Assembly (NCBI RefSeq): GCF_900172295.1
Contig: NZ_FWFL01000015.1
Location: 1-36,673 of the forward strand
Source of the DNA: Roseovarius litorisediminis
Lineage (GTDB): Bacteria; Pseudomonadota; Alphaproteobacteria; Rhodobacterales; Rhodobacteraceae
Length of the DNA stretch: 36,673 bases
Reading direction: 5' to 3'
The translations under genes were made by a program, and so were the position numbers. The notes under the pieces are model-generated. The model saw only the letters and a list, made by a program, of their open reading frames with translations. It searched no databases and was not told the DNA's origin. Positions 7,929-16,049 of the stretch are shown in pieces. How positions within the stretch are numbered: the stretch's first letter is position 1; the number at the start of each line of letters is the position of its first letter.

Positions 7929-8239
7929 GGAAACCGCCGTATCAGAGAGAGAAAATTGATGCCAGCTGTATCCGGGAGTTTGGATCAGCTAAATCCTCCA
8001 GTAAAAATTCCCTTAAAAAGTTATAACCTGTGGCATGAGAAAGACAAACGTTTGGTTATGGGGGAATCCTGATGTCACAGTGTCTATTGTTGAACAAAGC
8101 CGTTTGTGCGGTTTGAGCTAACGGATATTCTAACTATTCAAGGTTCATGATCTTAGTTAATATCAAGCGCGTAGTTGCATCGCGTGCAATTAATACATTT
8201 TGCTTTCAGGCAATACTGCCGAATTATGAATAACATGTG
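7929..8239. promoter_or_regulatory. Divergent intergenic region, about 311 bp
   Basis: This gap separates the divergent sulfotransferase and GT4 genes. It contains a perfect palindrome CAAACGTTTG at 8045-8054 and an interrupted ACAAA-N4-TTTGT at 8094-8107. The sequence becomes very AT-rich just before the GT4 start. No promoter hexamers can be assigned with confidence and no coding frame is credible. Confidence 0.35.
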
Positions 8240-9505
8240 ATGCCAGATTTCCCCAAGATTCTCCTTGTTGCTCAGAATGCGTCATCTCTGTTTGGAGGTG
8301 AGGCGTTTTTACCGTTGCACTATTACCGGGTGCTCAGGGAGCGCGGTTATCCTGTCAGCCTGATCGCTCATCGCCGCAACTACAAAAACCTGCAAGATTT
8401 TTTCAAGGGTGATCTGCAGGATATCCATTTTATTGAAGACACGATCTGGCATCGCAGCATCTGGAAAATTGGCAAGGTTTTCCCTGGTCGATTAGGGGAA
8501 ATGGTTTTTTCAAACCTTCTGAACACTGTGAACGAGCTATTTCAAAGGAAGCTGGTGCGCGAATTGGTTGCGAAAGGCCGTGCAGACATCATTCACCAAC
8601 CCATTCCGGTGTCCCCGCTTGCACCGTCCTGGATGTTTGGTTTTGGTGTGCCCGTGATTATCGGCCCCATGAATGGAGGCATGATTTATCCGAAAGGCTA
8701 CGAGGACTACGAAAGCAGGTCCGCACGCCTGTTCGTTCGGTTCGCCCGTCAGGTGGCGCGGGGGCTGAATCGTATCATCCCCGGGAAACGGCGCGCTGCG
8801 GCGCTTTTGGTTGCGAATAAACGCACCGAAAACGCGTTACCACTCGATGATCACCCCAACGTAATAACTTTGGTGGAAAACGGCGTTGATTTGTCGACAT
8901 GGGCGCCGGTTGAGCGAAAAACGCGGGACCTCAACCAACCGTTTCGCCTTGTCTTCATGGGTCGTCTCGTGGGGTGGAAAGCGATCGAAATCACCTTGGA
9001 AGCGATCGCCGTTGCCAAATCACGGGGGGCGGATGTGGTGCTAGATATCCTTGGAGATGGCACTGAACGCAAAAGCTTGGAGGCGCTGAGAGATACGCGG
9101 TGCCTTACCAGCGACGTAACATTTCACGGCTTTAAACCGCAAACAGAATGTTCGAGTTACCTGAATCAGGCCGATGCGCTTATCCTGAACTCCATCTGGG
9201 AATGCGGCGGTGCTGTTGTTTTGGAAGCGATGAGCCTAGGCCTGCCAGTGATCGGGCCAGACTGGGGTGGTCCGGCGGATTATCTTGACCCAAGTTGCGG
9301 TATTCTGGTTCATCCTGAGCCACGGGAAAATTTTGCCGAGCGCCTTGCCGACGCGATAATTTCCTTGGCGGAAGACCCCAATAGATGTCGTTCTATGGGC
9401 CAGGCTGGCGTACAAAAAATTCGCGCGCAATTTGACTGGCAAAGGAAAGTGGACAGGATTATCGAGATATATGAGAGCGTTGTGACTTCCAAGTCATCTC
9501 ACTGA
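8240..9505 (+). CDS. Glycosyltransferase family 4
   Basis: A GT-B retaining transferase of about 421 residues. The N-terminal domain begins ILLVAQNASSLFGGEAFLPL and includes IHQPIPVSPLAPSWMF and IIGPMNGGM. The C-terminal domain contains LVFMGRLVGWKAIEITLEAI, LDILGDGTERKSL and NSIWECGGAVVLEAMSLGLPVI, the EX7E-like signature. GTG 8237 directly abuts ATG 8240 in frame; I use the ATG. No clear ribosome binding site is visible at either. The downstream sulfotransferase follows 90 bases later on the same strand, so the two may be co-transcribed. Sugar specificity is unknown. Confidence 0.9.
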   Translation: MPDFPKILLVAQNASSLFGGEAFLPLHYYRVLRERGYPVSLIAHRRNYKNLQDFFKGDLQDIHFIEDTIWHRSIWKIGKVFPGRLGEMVFSNLLNTVNELFQRKLVRELVAKGRADIIHQPIPVSPLAPSWMFGFGVPVIIGPMNGGMIYPKGYEDYESRSARLFVRFARQVARGLNRIIPGKRRAAALLVANKRTENALPLDDHPNVITLVENGVDLSTWAPVERKTRDLNQPFRLVFMGRLVGWKAIEITLEAIAVAKSRGADVVLDILGDGTERKSLEALRDTRCLTSDVTFHGFKPQTECSSYLNQADALILNSIWECGGAVVLEAMSLGLPVIGPDWGGPADYLDPSCGILVHPEPRENFAERLADAIISLAEDPNRCRSMGQAGVQKIRAQFDWQRKVDRIIEIYESVVTSKSSH

Positions 9506-9595
9506 ACGACGAAAATTCCGATTGCCACCATATGAATGCCATAGTGTTTTAGTGATCTCGCCCGGTGGTCACTTTAAAGAAGTTTAGGACTAGAA

Positions 9596-10318
9596 ATGAC
9601 AAGCCCGCTGCGTAGTTTTGCTAGCTTTATTGGAGCGCATGTTTTGCCGTTTGGCAATCCCAGGGTCGTATGTCCACCCGGAGACCCTTCACCGATTACA
9701 AACAAGAAAAATATTGTGGTTGCAACTCCTATGCGCAGCGGCACGCATGTGTTGATTGACCTGCTACTGAACAATGTTTCCGACTACCGGCGCAAGCCAC
9801 TTTACGTTGATCTGGATGGCTGCCTGCAGCGGAAAAACCTGCACAAGAACTATTTGGATCAGATATGTGACGGCGGCGGGCACATTGTCAAAACCCACCT
9901 TCCAATCAAAGTTGCGAAAGACAGAATACAGGATCCGCGGATCGAAACCTTGTTCCGTAATGCGGTTGTCATCACGGTTAAACGCGATACAGATAGCATT
10001 CTGGATTCGCTTGAAAGATGGAATGCATTTGAGGGTGATGCGTACCGTCAGAATTGTAATGCGATGATCAAGGAGTTTTGGAACTTCTGGCAGGACAGGC
10101 CGCATACCTCAATCGCATTTAGAGATCTGTTTGACGCACAAGAAATGGAACAGATAATTTCAGATATCTGCGAACAAACAGGCTCGGAAATGGTACGCCC
10201 CATTCGTGGTCCTTCGGACCCTGCCAAAAAGTCCAAGATCTATTTTAACAAGGCGGCTACGCGACTTCTCGGAAAATTTGCGCCAAAAATTGATACAACA
10301 ATACACACTCTGAAATAG
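9596..10318 (+). CDS. Sulfotransferase-like protein (2 of 5)
   Basis: A 240-residue protein with a sulfotransferase-type phosphate loop, IVVATPMRSGTHVLIDLLLNN (residues about 40-60), and a 3'-phosphate-binding strand, VVITVKRDTDSILDSLERW, near 125-143. HIVKTHLPI between them corresponds to the conserved KTH segment of cytosolic sulfotransferases. It is somewhat shorter and more divergent than the other four, so specificity and even sulfate transfer are less certain. AGGA about 10 bases before ATG 9596 supports the start. It ends 21 bases from the convergent GT-A-like gene. Context argues for a carbohydrate acceptor. Confidence 0.72.
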   Translation: MTSPLRSFASFIGAHVLPFGNPRVVCPPGDPSPITNKKNIVVATPMRSGTHVLIDLLLNNVSDYRRKPLYVDLDGCLQRKNLHKNYLDQICDGGGHIVKTHLPIKVAKDRIQDPRIETLFRNAVVITVKRDTDSILDSLERWNAFEGDAYRQNCNAMIKEFWNFWQDRPHTSIAFRDLFDAQEMEQIISDICEQTGSEMVRPIRGPSDPAKKSKIYFNKAATRLLGKFAPKIDTTIHTLK

Positions 10319-10339
10319 ATTTTGAGTGCGATTGAGACC

Positions 10340-11311
10340 TCAGGCGCTTTTAGTCAGCTTGTAATATCCCAGTTTTTTGGCCGCTGTTTTGAGTTTTTGT
10401 TCACGTTCGAAATAGGATTTGGTCAACTCGCGATAAGCGACGCCTTGGGTTGGGGTATCAATGCGGTTTCGAGTCTCTTTGAGGAAACCGGATTCCAGCG
10501 ATTCAGTGACCCACCATTTCGATTTTCCGCTCACATGGATGCATTTCATCTGTGCAAGAGGTTCAAGTTTTAGCGTCCATTTCCCAGGTACTCCAAGCGC
10601 CACCGCGACGCGTTTGATGTGGCCGCGCTGCCAGCATTTCCAGGCGTGCGGGTTCAAGTGTTCACCGCCGATCTTCATTGCAATAGCAGACCAGATGATC
10701 GCTTCAATATGCATGAAGTGTCGAAATCTTTCGACATCCATACCCAGGACCAGCCAATCCAGCCAATCCAGATCAAGGGCGCCGACACGCATTTGTGCCA
10801 CTCCAATGTCAACATGATTGGCAAGCTTTACTCCCATATCAAAAACTGAACGGACAGCGGCAGGAGGCAAGAGGCAATTGGGCCCCTGATACATCATCAT
10901 CACGCCACTATTGGGTGTGGGTTCAAACGAATAGAGGTTGGGAAAATAAAGATCTGGATCGGTAACAATAAATTCTTCGTCCTCAGCACACAAAACCAAC
11001 GGGTCGATTATCTTGCGCCAACACGGATGGCCTTCGTGAAGCTGGATCAGTCCCTTTTTGCCGGGAAACCGTTTGTGAAGGAGGGCTTGCACCTCTTCCT
11101 TGGCAACGACTTCGACAAGATTGTCCTGTGGCGTTTCGATTTCTGACAAAGCCGCTTCGATCAGTGATTTCTCACTGTAGTTGTCCACCACAAGACGTAA
11201 CCGCAACGGCTCCACCGAATTGTTCAACATCGTGCGAATGCAAACTTTGGCATAGGGCAGGGCGTGCGATGATAGCAGAATAAAAACATTTCTGCGGGGG
11301 CGGTTTATCAT
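10340..11311 (-). CDS. Putative GT-A-like transferase, unassigned family
   Basis: A 323-residue soluble protein that I do not recognise by family. It starts NVFILLSSHALPYAKVCIRTML, which resembles the first strand and helix of GT-A glycosyltransferases. It has EEFIVTDPDLYFPNL near residue 115, which looks like the metal-binding DxD region of GT8/GT-A enzymes. HVDIGVAQMRV and IEAIIWSAIAMKIGG follow in the region where acceptor contacts would lie. No membrane segment or signal peptide is seen. Its position between a sulfotransferase and Wzx supports a role in glycan assembly. A capsule-modifying transferase of another kind remains possible. Confidence 0.6.
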   Translation of the reverse strand: MINRPRRNVFILLSSHALPYAKVCIRTMLNNSVEPLRLRLVVDNYSEKSLIEAALSEIETPQDNLVEVVAKEEVQALLHKRFPGKKGLIQLHEGHPCWRKIIDPLVLCAEDEEFIVTDPDLYFPNLYSFEPTPNSGVMMMYQGPNCLLPPAAVRSVFDMGVKLANHVDIGVAQMRVGALDLDWLDWLVLGMDVERFRHFMHIEAIIWSAIAMKIGGEHLNPHAWKCWQRGHIKRVAVALGVPGKWTLKLEPLAQMKCIHVSGKSKWWVTESLESGFLKETRNRIDTPTQGVAYRELTKSYFEREQKLKTAAKKLGYYKLTKSA

Positions 11312-11636
11312 ACGATACTCTCAGAGGGTTGTGGCTTTAAGGATGCGTCTCAGAGGCTGATTGATCTTAGACCACCAGGGCGGATTTACATCAACAGCAC
11401 CAGACCAACTATTGAAAATTTGCGGCAACTTTTTGGCACGGCGACACAAAAGCCAATAATTGCTTTGAAAATTCTCTACAAGGTTAACAATCTTGTAGGT
11501 TACGATGTCTCATTGTAGATCAAGGGTCGATAAAGGGAAATTTGCAGCGAATGCTTATTGAATAAAAGGCCGCCTGATTTCAGAACCGATAAAATTCAAG
11601 CTTTTATCTGAGACAAAATAAGGGTTCATACGCTAC
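11312..11636. promoter_or_regulatory. Divergent region upstream of wzx with operator-like palindrome
   Basis: The gap of 325 bases serves divergent promoters. Its central feature is a perfect interrupted palindrome CTACAAG-N9-CTTGTAG at 11476-11498, with a further TTGTAG at 11513-11518. Such symmetry suits a dimeric regulator. It lies about 140 bases before the Wzx start. No coding frame is present. Confidence 0.45.
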
Positions 11637-12971
11637 ATGGCGCCACAAGGCTCTTTAAAGCAACGCTCGACATCGGCTGGGGGGTGGGTTGTCCTCGACA
11701 TGGCGCTGAGCCATGCATTGAGGCTTAGCAGCAACCTGATTATGACACGGCTTCTTCTGCCAGAGGCGTTTGGTTTGATCGCGTTGATCGGCACTTTGCA
11801 CACTGCCCTGACTTTGTTCTCCGACCTTGGAATTCAGCGAAGCGTTGTCCGGGAAATTGACGGCGAAGATTCGTATTTTCTGCGGGCCGCCTGGACAGTA
11901 CAGATCATACGCGGAGCGGTGATTTCTGCGATTGTTGTGGTTGTGGGGATCGCACTTTTCTGGGTGGGACCGCTGGCGAACCCTGAAACGGTTTATGCCG
12001 CGCCCGAACTGCCAGGTTTGGTCATACTATCCGCACCGGTCATGCTGATGCAGGGGCTGACCTCAACCAACCTATGGGTGGCAACGCGCCACCTGAAACA
12101 AGCGCGGATCTTGGTGGTGAATGTTGGCGGGCAGATTGTTGCGATGATTGCAATGATTGCTTTTGCTCAAATAAACCCTTCTGTATGGGCACTGCTGGCC
12201 GGCATGCTGGTCGGCAATCTGGTTAAACTTTTGCTGTCTCATGTTCTTTTTGAAGGCCCTCGGATGCAATTGGTCTTTGACCGTGAAATTGCTGACAGGC
12301 TGTGGGTCTTTGGAAAATGGGTATTGGGGTCATCGGCCCTGACTTTTCTGGCTAATAATGCCAATAAGCTGTTTCTGGCGGCTCTTCTCGACAAAGAGAC
12401 CTTCGGATTTTTCATCATTGCCATGTTGTGGATCCAGGCTGGGGTCACGATCCTGAAGCATCTGGGTGATCGTATCGGCTTTTCTGCCTTCAGCGAAGTA
12501 TTGCGTGACCGTCCTGGACAGATCAGGCGTGTTTTCCGCAAGTTCATCAGGCTGGCAGATGGATTGGCCACTGTCGGATTTCTGATATGTTTTTTTGGTG
12601 GCCCGACAATAATTGCATTTCTTTATGCGCCTCACTACCAACCTGCGGGCACCTTTATGCCCATTCTAAGTCTTCTTATCCTCGCACAAAGGTTCAACAT
12701 TGTTGCCATGCTGGCGCTCAGCCTGGGAAACAGCAGGGCTATGGCATTGGCCTCGGGCGCGCGGACTGTGGCAATTTGTACCTTGGTGCCAATCGGCTAC
12801 CATTACTTCGATGTTGAGGGCGCTTTGCTGGCAACAATTGTGGCCAGGTTAAGCGGTGCGCCAATTTTGATGTACAGTGTCAAAGACACCTTAAAGCACG
12901 ACATTCGCGAAGAAATGATCTGGCTTGTTGGGATACTGACGGTAATTGTGTGCTACAACTACTTCGGCTGA
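11637..12971 (+). CDS. Wzx-type lipid-linked oligosaccharide flippase (MOP superfamily)
   Basis: A 444-residue polytopic membrane protein with about twelve hydrophobic helices. The N-terminus GGWVVLDMALSHALRLSSNLIMTRLLLPEAFGLIAL is typical of the polysaccharide transporter family (PF13440/PF01943), in which helix 1 is followed by LTRLLxPExFG. It is expected to move the finished undecaprenyl-diphosphate-linked repeat unit across the inner membrane for the Wzy polymerase encoded further right. ATG 11637 is used; AAGGG lies about 12 bases upstream, a rather long spacing. It is transcribed alone and ends 11 bases before the convergent sulfotransferase gene. Confidence 0.88.
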   Translation: MAPQGSLKQRSTSAGGWVVLDMALSHALRLSSNLIMTRLLLPEAFGLIALIGTLHTALTLFSDLGIQRSVVREIDGEDSYFLRAAWTVQIIRGAVISAIVVVVGIALFWVGPLANPETVYAAPELPGLVILSAPVMLMQGLTSTNLWVATRHLKQARILVVNVGGQIVAMIAMIAFAQINPSVWALLAGMLVGNLVKLLLSHVLFEGPRMQLVFDREIADRLWVFGKWVLGSSALTFLANNANKLFLAALLDKETFGFFIIAMLWIQAGVTILKHLGDRIGFSAFSEVLRDRPGQIRRVFRKFIRLADGLATVGFLICFFGGPTIIAFLYAPHYQPAGTFMPILSLLILAQRFNIVAMLALSLGNSRAMALASGARTVAICTLVPIGYHYFDVEGALLATIVARLSGAPILMYSVKDTLKHDIREEMIWLVGILTVIVCYNYFG

Positions 12972-12982
12972 TCTGCGCGTTA

Positions 12983-13879
12983 CTATTGAAAATGCCAACC
13001 GTCAGTTGGAATGTGTTCCGCTGCACGACAGGCCAGTATATCTTTCTCAAGTGCCTGATATATGTATGCACGGTCTTCCAAGCTGGCGATGAATTGCTTC
13101 TGATTTACAGATGCAACAGCATTACGCATCTGAGCGCGAAAAGGTTTTGGTACAAAAAAGCGCGCCATTCTCCGCGCTTCGGGGTCGCGCATGAATTTTG
13201 CGACACCCGACATACGATAACTATGAGACGCATTTTTGCGGGAGATCGGTGTCGTTGGGAGAATCGAACAACCCAAAAAACGGGCGATATTTTCTGAAAG
13301 CGCTTTGGGGTCCTGTAATTCATGGTACCCCAGAACCATAAAATCATCACCAAAAACCTGTCGGTACTTTTCGATCTTTGCAAAATAGCGGCTGCGGCGA
13401 AGATGATAAAACAGCGGCTGCCAATGATCCTGATATCTGCTGTTTTCAAGATCAATTGAACGGCGCAGTCCATCAGATTGCAAGTGATCGCGCAGAGTAT
13501 GCTGATACTCGGAAATAACCCTGTCCACCGGATCTCGCAGAATGCAGGCAATTTTAACATGAAACCGCTGCGCCCATGACTTTATCAATTCCGGAGAGGC
13601 ATCACACCACAAATAATCAGTCGAGGCATCTATTGCCCAATCGCCAGCCTCGCCTGCAAAGCCCTCCAGATACTCTGTCTCGTTTGAAATTGCGCTTTGC
13701 AGAAACCTGTCGGCCCCTGGGCCTGTCCAGGAGGTGTCATGAAAATCGGTAAAAAACCGTGGCTCCTTACCCTTGGAGTGCAGGTGAAAACCGGGCCAGT
13801 CTTTCATCCAGTTGGCGATCGCAGTTGTTCCGCATTTGGGTGCCCCTGCCAGGATGAAGAAATTGTTGGGGTGGCCCAT
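12983..13879 (-). CDS. Sulfotransferase family protein (3 of 5)
   Basis: A 298-residue sulfotransferase. FFILAGAPKCGTTAIANWM at the N-terminus is the PAPS 5'-phosphosulfate loop. IACILRDPVDRVISEYQHT near residue 110-128 is the 3'-phosphate site with conserved Arg and Ser. WAIDASTDYLW between them and FGDDFMVLGYHELQDP later are the typical strand-loop elements of the Sulfotransfer_1/3 group. Length is normal and no key residue appears missing. The start at ATG 13879 places the loop close to the N-terminus, as in relatives. It is a single gene tail to tail with wzx. A polysaccharide hydroxyl is the likely acceptor. Confidence 0.88.
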   Translation of the reverse strand: MGHPNNFFILAGAPKCGTTAIANWMKDWPGFHLHSKGKEPRFFTDFHDTSWTGPGADRFLQSAISNETEYLEGFAGEAGDWAIDASTDYLWCDASPELIKSWAQRFHVKIACILRDPVDRVISEYQHTLRDHLQSDGLRRSIDLENSRYQDHWQPLFYHLRRSRYFAKIEKYRQVFGDDFMVLGYHELQDPKALSENIARFLGCSILPTTPISRKNASHSYRMSGVAKFMRDPEARRMARFFVPKPFRAQMRNAVASVNQKQFIASLEDRAYIYQALEKDILACRAAEHIPTDGWHFQ

Positions 13880-14096
13880 TTAAGTAACTCCGGGTGCGAC
13901 ATAGAACAGTCCAATATCCGGTCTTTTCCTAGTTGAATATTCGCTGCGGCGCCAGAGCTACCAATGCTGCTCCCTGGCTTGAACTGCCATTTTGAGGGAA
14001 AAGCAGGGTGTTTTGTCAGCACACCGGTTGATTTTTTTGCGCATACCTGAAAGCTGCATAAGGATATTGCCACAGATTTTCGTCAGGATCACATGA

Positions 14097-15092
14097 ATGG
14101 CCGAGACAGACAAAGCGCCACAGCAAAGCCGGGACGTGGCGGTAGTGGTTATCGGCCGAAATGAAGGCGCGCGGCTGATACGGTGTCTCAAATCCATAAC
14201 CCAATCCGTAACGCGCGTTGTGTATGTCGACTCCGGCTCAAATGACGGGTCTGTCGAGACCGCAAAATCGCTTGGGGTAGATGTGGTTGCTCTTGATATG
14301 ACAACGCCATTCACCGCCGCTCGGGCGCGAAACGCGGGCTTGAAAGCGCTGGAAGACAACAAACCCAAATTTGTACAATTGATTGATGGTGATTGTGAAT
14401 TGCATCCGGCTTGGATGGGCCACGCTTTGGACTTTTTAGAAGCCAACCCTGATGTCGCCATTTGTGCTGGTCGCCTGCATGAACGCGCGCCCGGTGCCTC
14501 GGTCTATAACTGGCTTTGCGATCAGGAGTGGAATACACCCATCGGCCAGAGCAAAGCCTGCGGTGGTATCGCTTTGGCGCGTTTTGACGTGCTGGAAAGC
14601 ATGAATGGTTTTAATCCGAATCTGATTGCAGGAGAGGAGCCGGAACTCTGTGTCCGGCTACGTGCAGCAGGTTGGAAAATCTGGCGGCTTGACAGAGATA
14701 TGGCAGTACATGATGCAGCGATGACGCGATTTGGGCAGTGGAGTAAACGGCAACGCCGCGCTGGCTATGCCTTTGCCGAAGGGGCGGCGATGCATGGCGC
14801 GCCTCCTGAACGTCACTGGGTTGCAGAAACACGGCGCGCGTTGCTTTGGGGAGCTGTATTACCAGTTGCCATTTTGTTGTCTATCGCGCTTTTCGGTCCA
14901 TGGTCGGCTTTGGCGCTGCTGGTTTACCCGGCTCAGGTCGCCCGCGTTGCACTGAGGCAAGGTGGTGATCTGGATGCGTGGAAGCTTGCCTTTTTCCTTG
15001 TCCTTGGCCGATTTCCCGAAGCCCGGGGGGTGATCGAGTATTGGTTGGTCAGGCTGCGGCGGGGACAGGCCCGTCTGATAGAGTATAAATAA
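14097..15092 (+). CDS. Glycosyltransferase family 2 with C-terminal membrane segments
   Basis: A 331-residue GT-A enzyme. VAVVVIGRNEGARLIRCLKS begins the domain, followed by VVYVDSGSNDGS, the ARARNAGL motif, and the metal site FVQLIDGDCELHP near residue 100. IAGEEPELCVRLRAAGWKIW is the usual GT2 ED-containing catalytic region. Two hydrophobic helices (LLWGAVLPVAILLSIALFG and ALALLVYPAQVARVAL) near the end suggest membrane attachment, as in ExoA-like and succinoglycan-type transferases. AGGATC six bases before ATG 14097 supports the start. The gene stops 16 bases before the convergent sulfotransferase gene. Confidence 0.9.
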   Translation: MAETDKAPQQSRDVAVVVIGRNEGARLIRCLKSITQSVTRVVYVDSGSNDGSVETAKSLGVDVVALDMTTPFTAARARNAGLKALEDNKPKFVQLIDGDCELHPAWMGHALDFLEANPDVAICAGRLHERAPGASVYNWLCDQEWNTPIGQSKACGGIALARFDVLESMNGFNPNLIAGEEPELCVRLRAAGWKIWRLDRDMAVHDAAMTRFGQWSKRQRRAGYAFAEGAAMHGAPPERHWVAETRRALLWGAVLPVAILLSIALFGPWSALALLVYPAQVARVALRQGGDLDAWKLAFFLVLGRFPEARGVIEYWLVRLRRGQARLIEYK

Positions 15093-15108
15093 CGGTGTTA
15101 GTTTTCTG

Positions 15109-15912
15109 TCAGGCTTCAATATCTTCGGCGAAATACACCTCGAATTGCGAGCCGCGAATTGACTCGATGCAGTCACCATAGTTTTCAATCAACTCGCTGA
15201 TCGGCTTTTTGAGGATTTTTTTCATTCTTGTTCTGGTTTCGATTGGGTGCACGTCCAGAAATCGAAAACAATCATCCATGATTTTCTGTCGGGTGTCGTT
15301 GTCGCGGAACAGATCATCATACGAAATCACCATTAAACGGTCAGCCTCTATTTCGTTAAGCATATTCGACAGCAAGGTATTTTCACGGTCAATTGCCTTG
15401 AGAAGCCGCAAAAATTCCGGTGGTTCCACATGTAGCTGGATGTCAGTATCGGCTGTATCATCTCGCACGGCCACGACCCCGGTATTGCCAAGCATCAAGG
15501 TTGAAACCAATCTGTCGGCGACATTCGCCCTGATCAGGCCTATGACTTTAATCTGTGGCCTGTCTTTCAGATATTGACGCAGCCCGTAACGTTCGAAATT
15601 AAGCGCAAAGTCCTTTACACCGTAGGTTTCGATATTGCGAAAAACTTTGACCGCTTCTGGCTGGTTTTTTCTGCGTTTATCAGTGCTGCGATACATATTG
15701 GCGAAACGCGCAAATTTAGGGTCCAGAAGAACCCGATCCAGATAGGCCGTGTCAGATTTACGATACAGACGCAATCGGCGCTGCACTTTTCTGATCTGGT
15801 TCCATTCACCAAGCACCTCGCCGAAGTTAAGAACTTCGGGGTGTTGGTTCAGCATGTCACACAAGGTGTTGCTGCCGCTTCGCCCTAAAGTCAAAACGAT
15901 GTGCCGGTTCAT
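15109..15912 (-). CDS. Sulfotransferase family protein, Stf0-like (4 of 5)
   Basis: About 267 residues. The phosphate loop is HIVLTLGRSGSNTLCDMLNQH directly at the N-terminus, and the 3'-phosphate region is KVIGLIRANVADRLVSTLM near residue 130. RSGSNTL in place of PKxGTT places it nearer to Stf0/Sulfotransfer_3-like enzymes than to the APKxGTT types elsewhere in this window. An in-frame ATG four codons earlier (15924) is an alternative start. The final third is rich in charged helices. It precedes the RTX gene's end by nearly 200 bases in the same direction but is not tightly coupled to it. Substrate unknown. Confidence 0.8.
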   Translation of the reverse strand: MNRHIVLTLGRSGSNTLCDMLNQHPEVLNFGEVLGEWNQIRKVQRRLRLYRKSDTAYLDRVLLDPKFARFANMYRSTDKRRKNQPEAVKVFRNIETYGVKDFALNFERYGLRQYLKDRPQIKVIGLIRANVADRLVSTLMLGNTGVVAVRDDTADTDIQLHVEPPEFLRLLKAIDRENTLLSNMLNEIEADRLMVISYDDLFRDNDTRQKIMDDCFRFLDVHPIETRTRMKKILKKPISELIENYGDCIESIRGSQFEVYFAEDIEA

Positions 15913-16049
15913 ATATGGGTCCACTCTGCCAAGCCGTTGCTGCTAGAATAGCCTTATTCAAATGGGGAAAACCACCGTGCGGTTGATGCCCAAGGTAAAG
16001 TCACCAGCGACACCGGCACATTTTTCGGCGAGAAACCCGGAAACATGGA

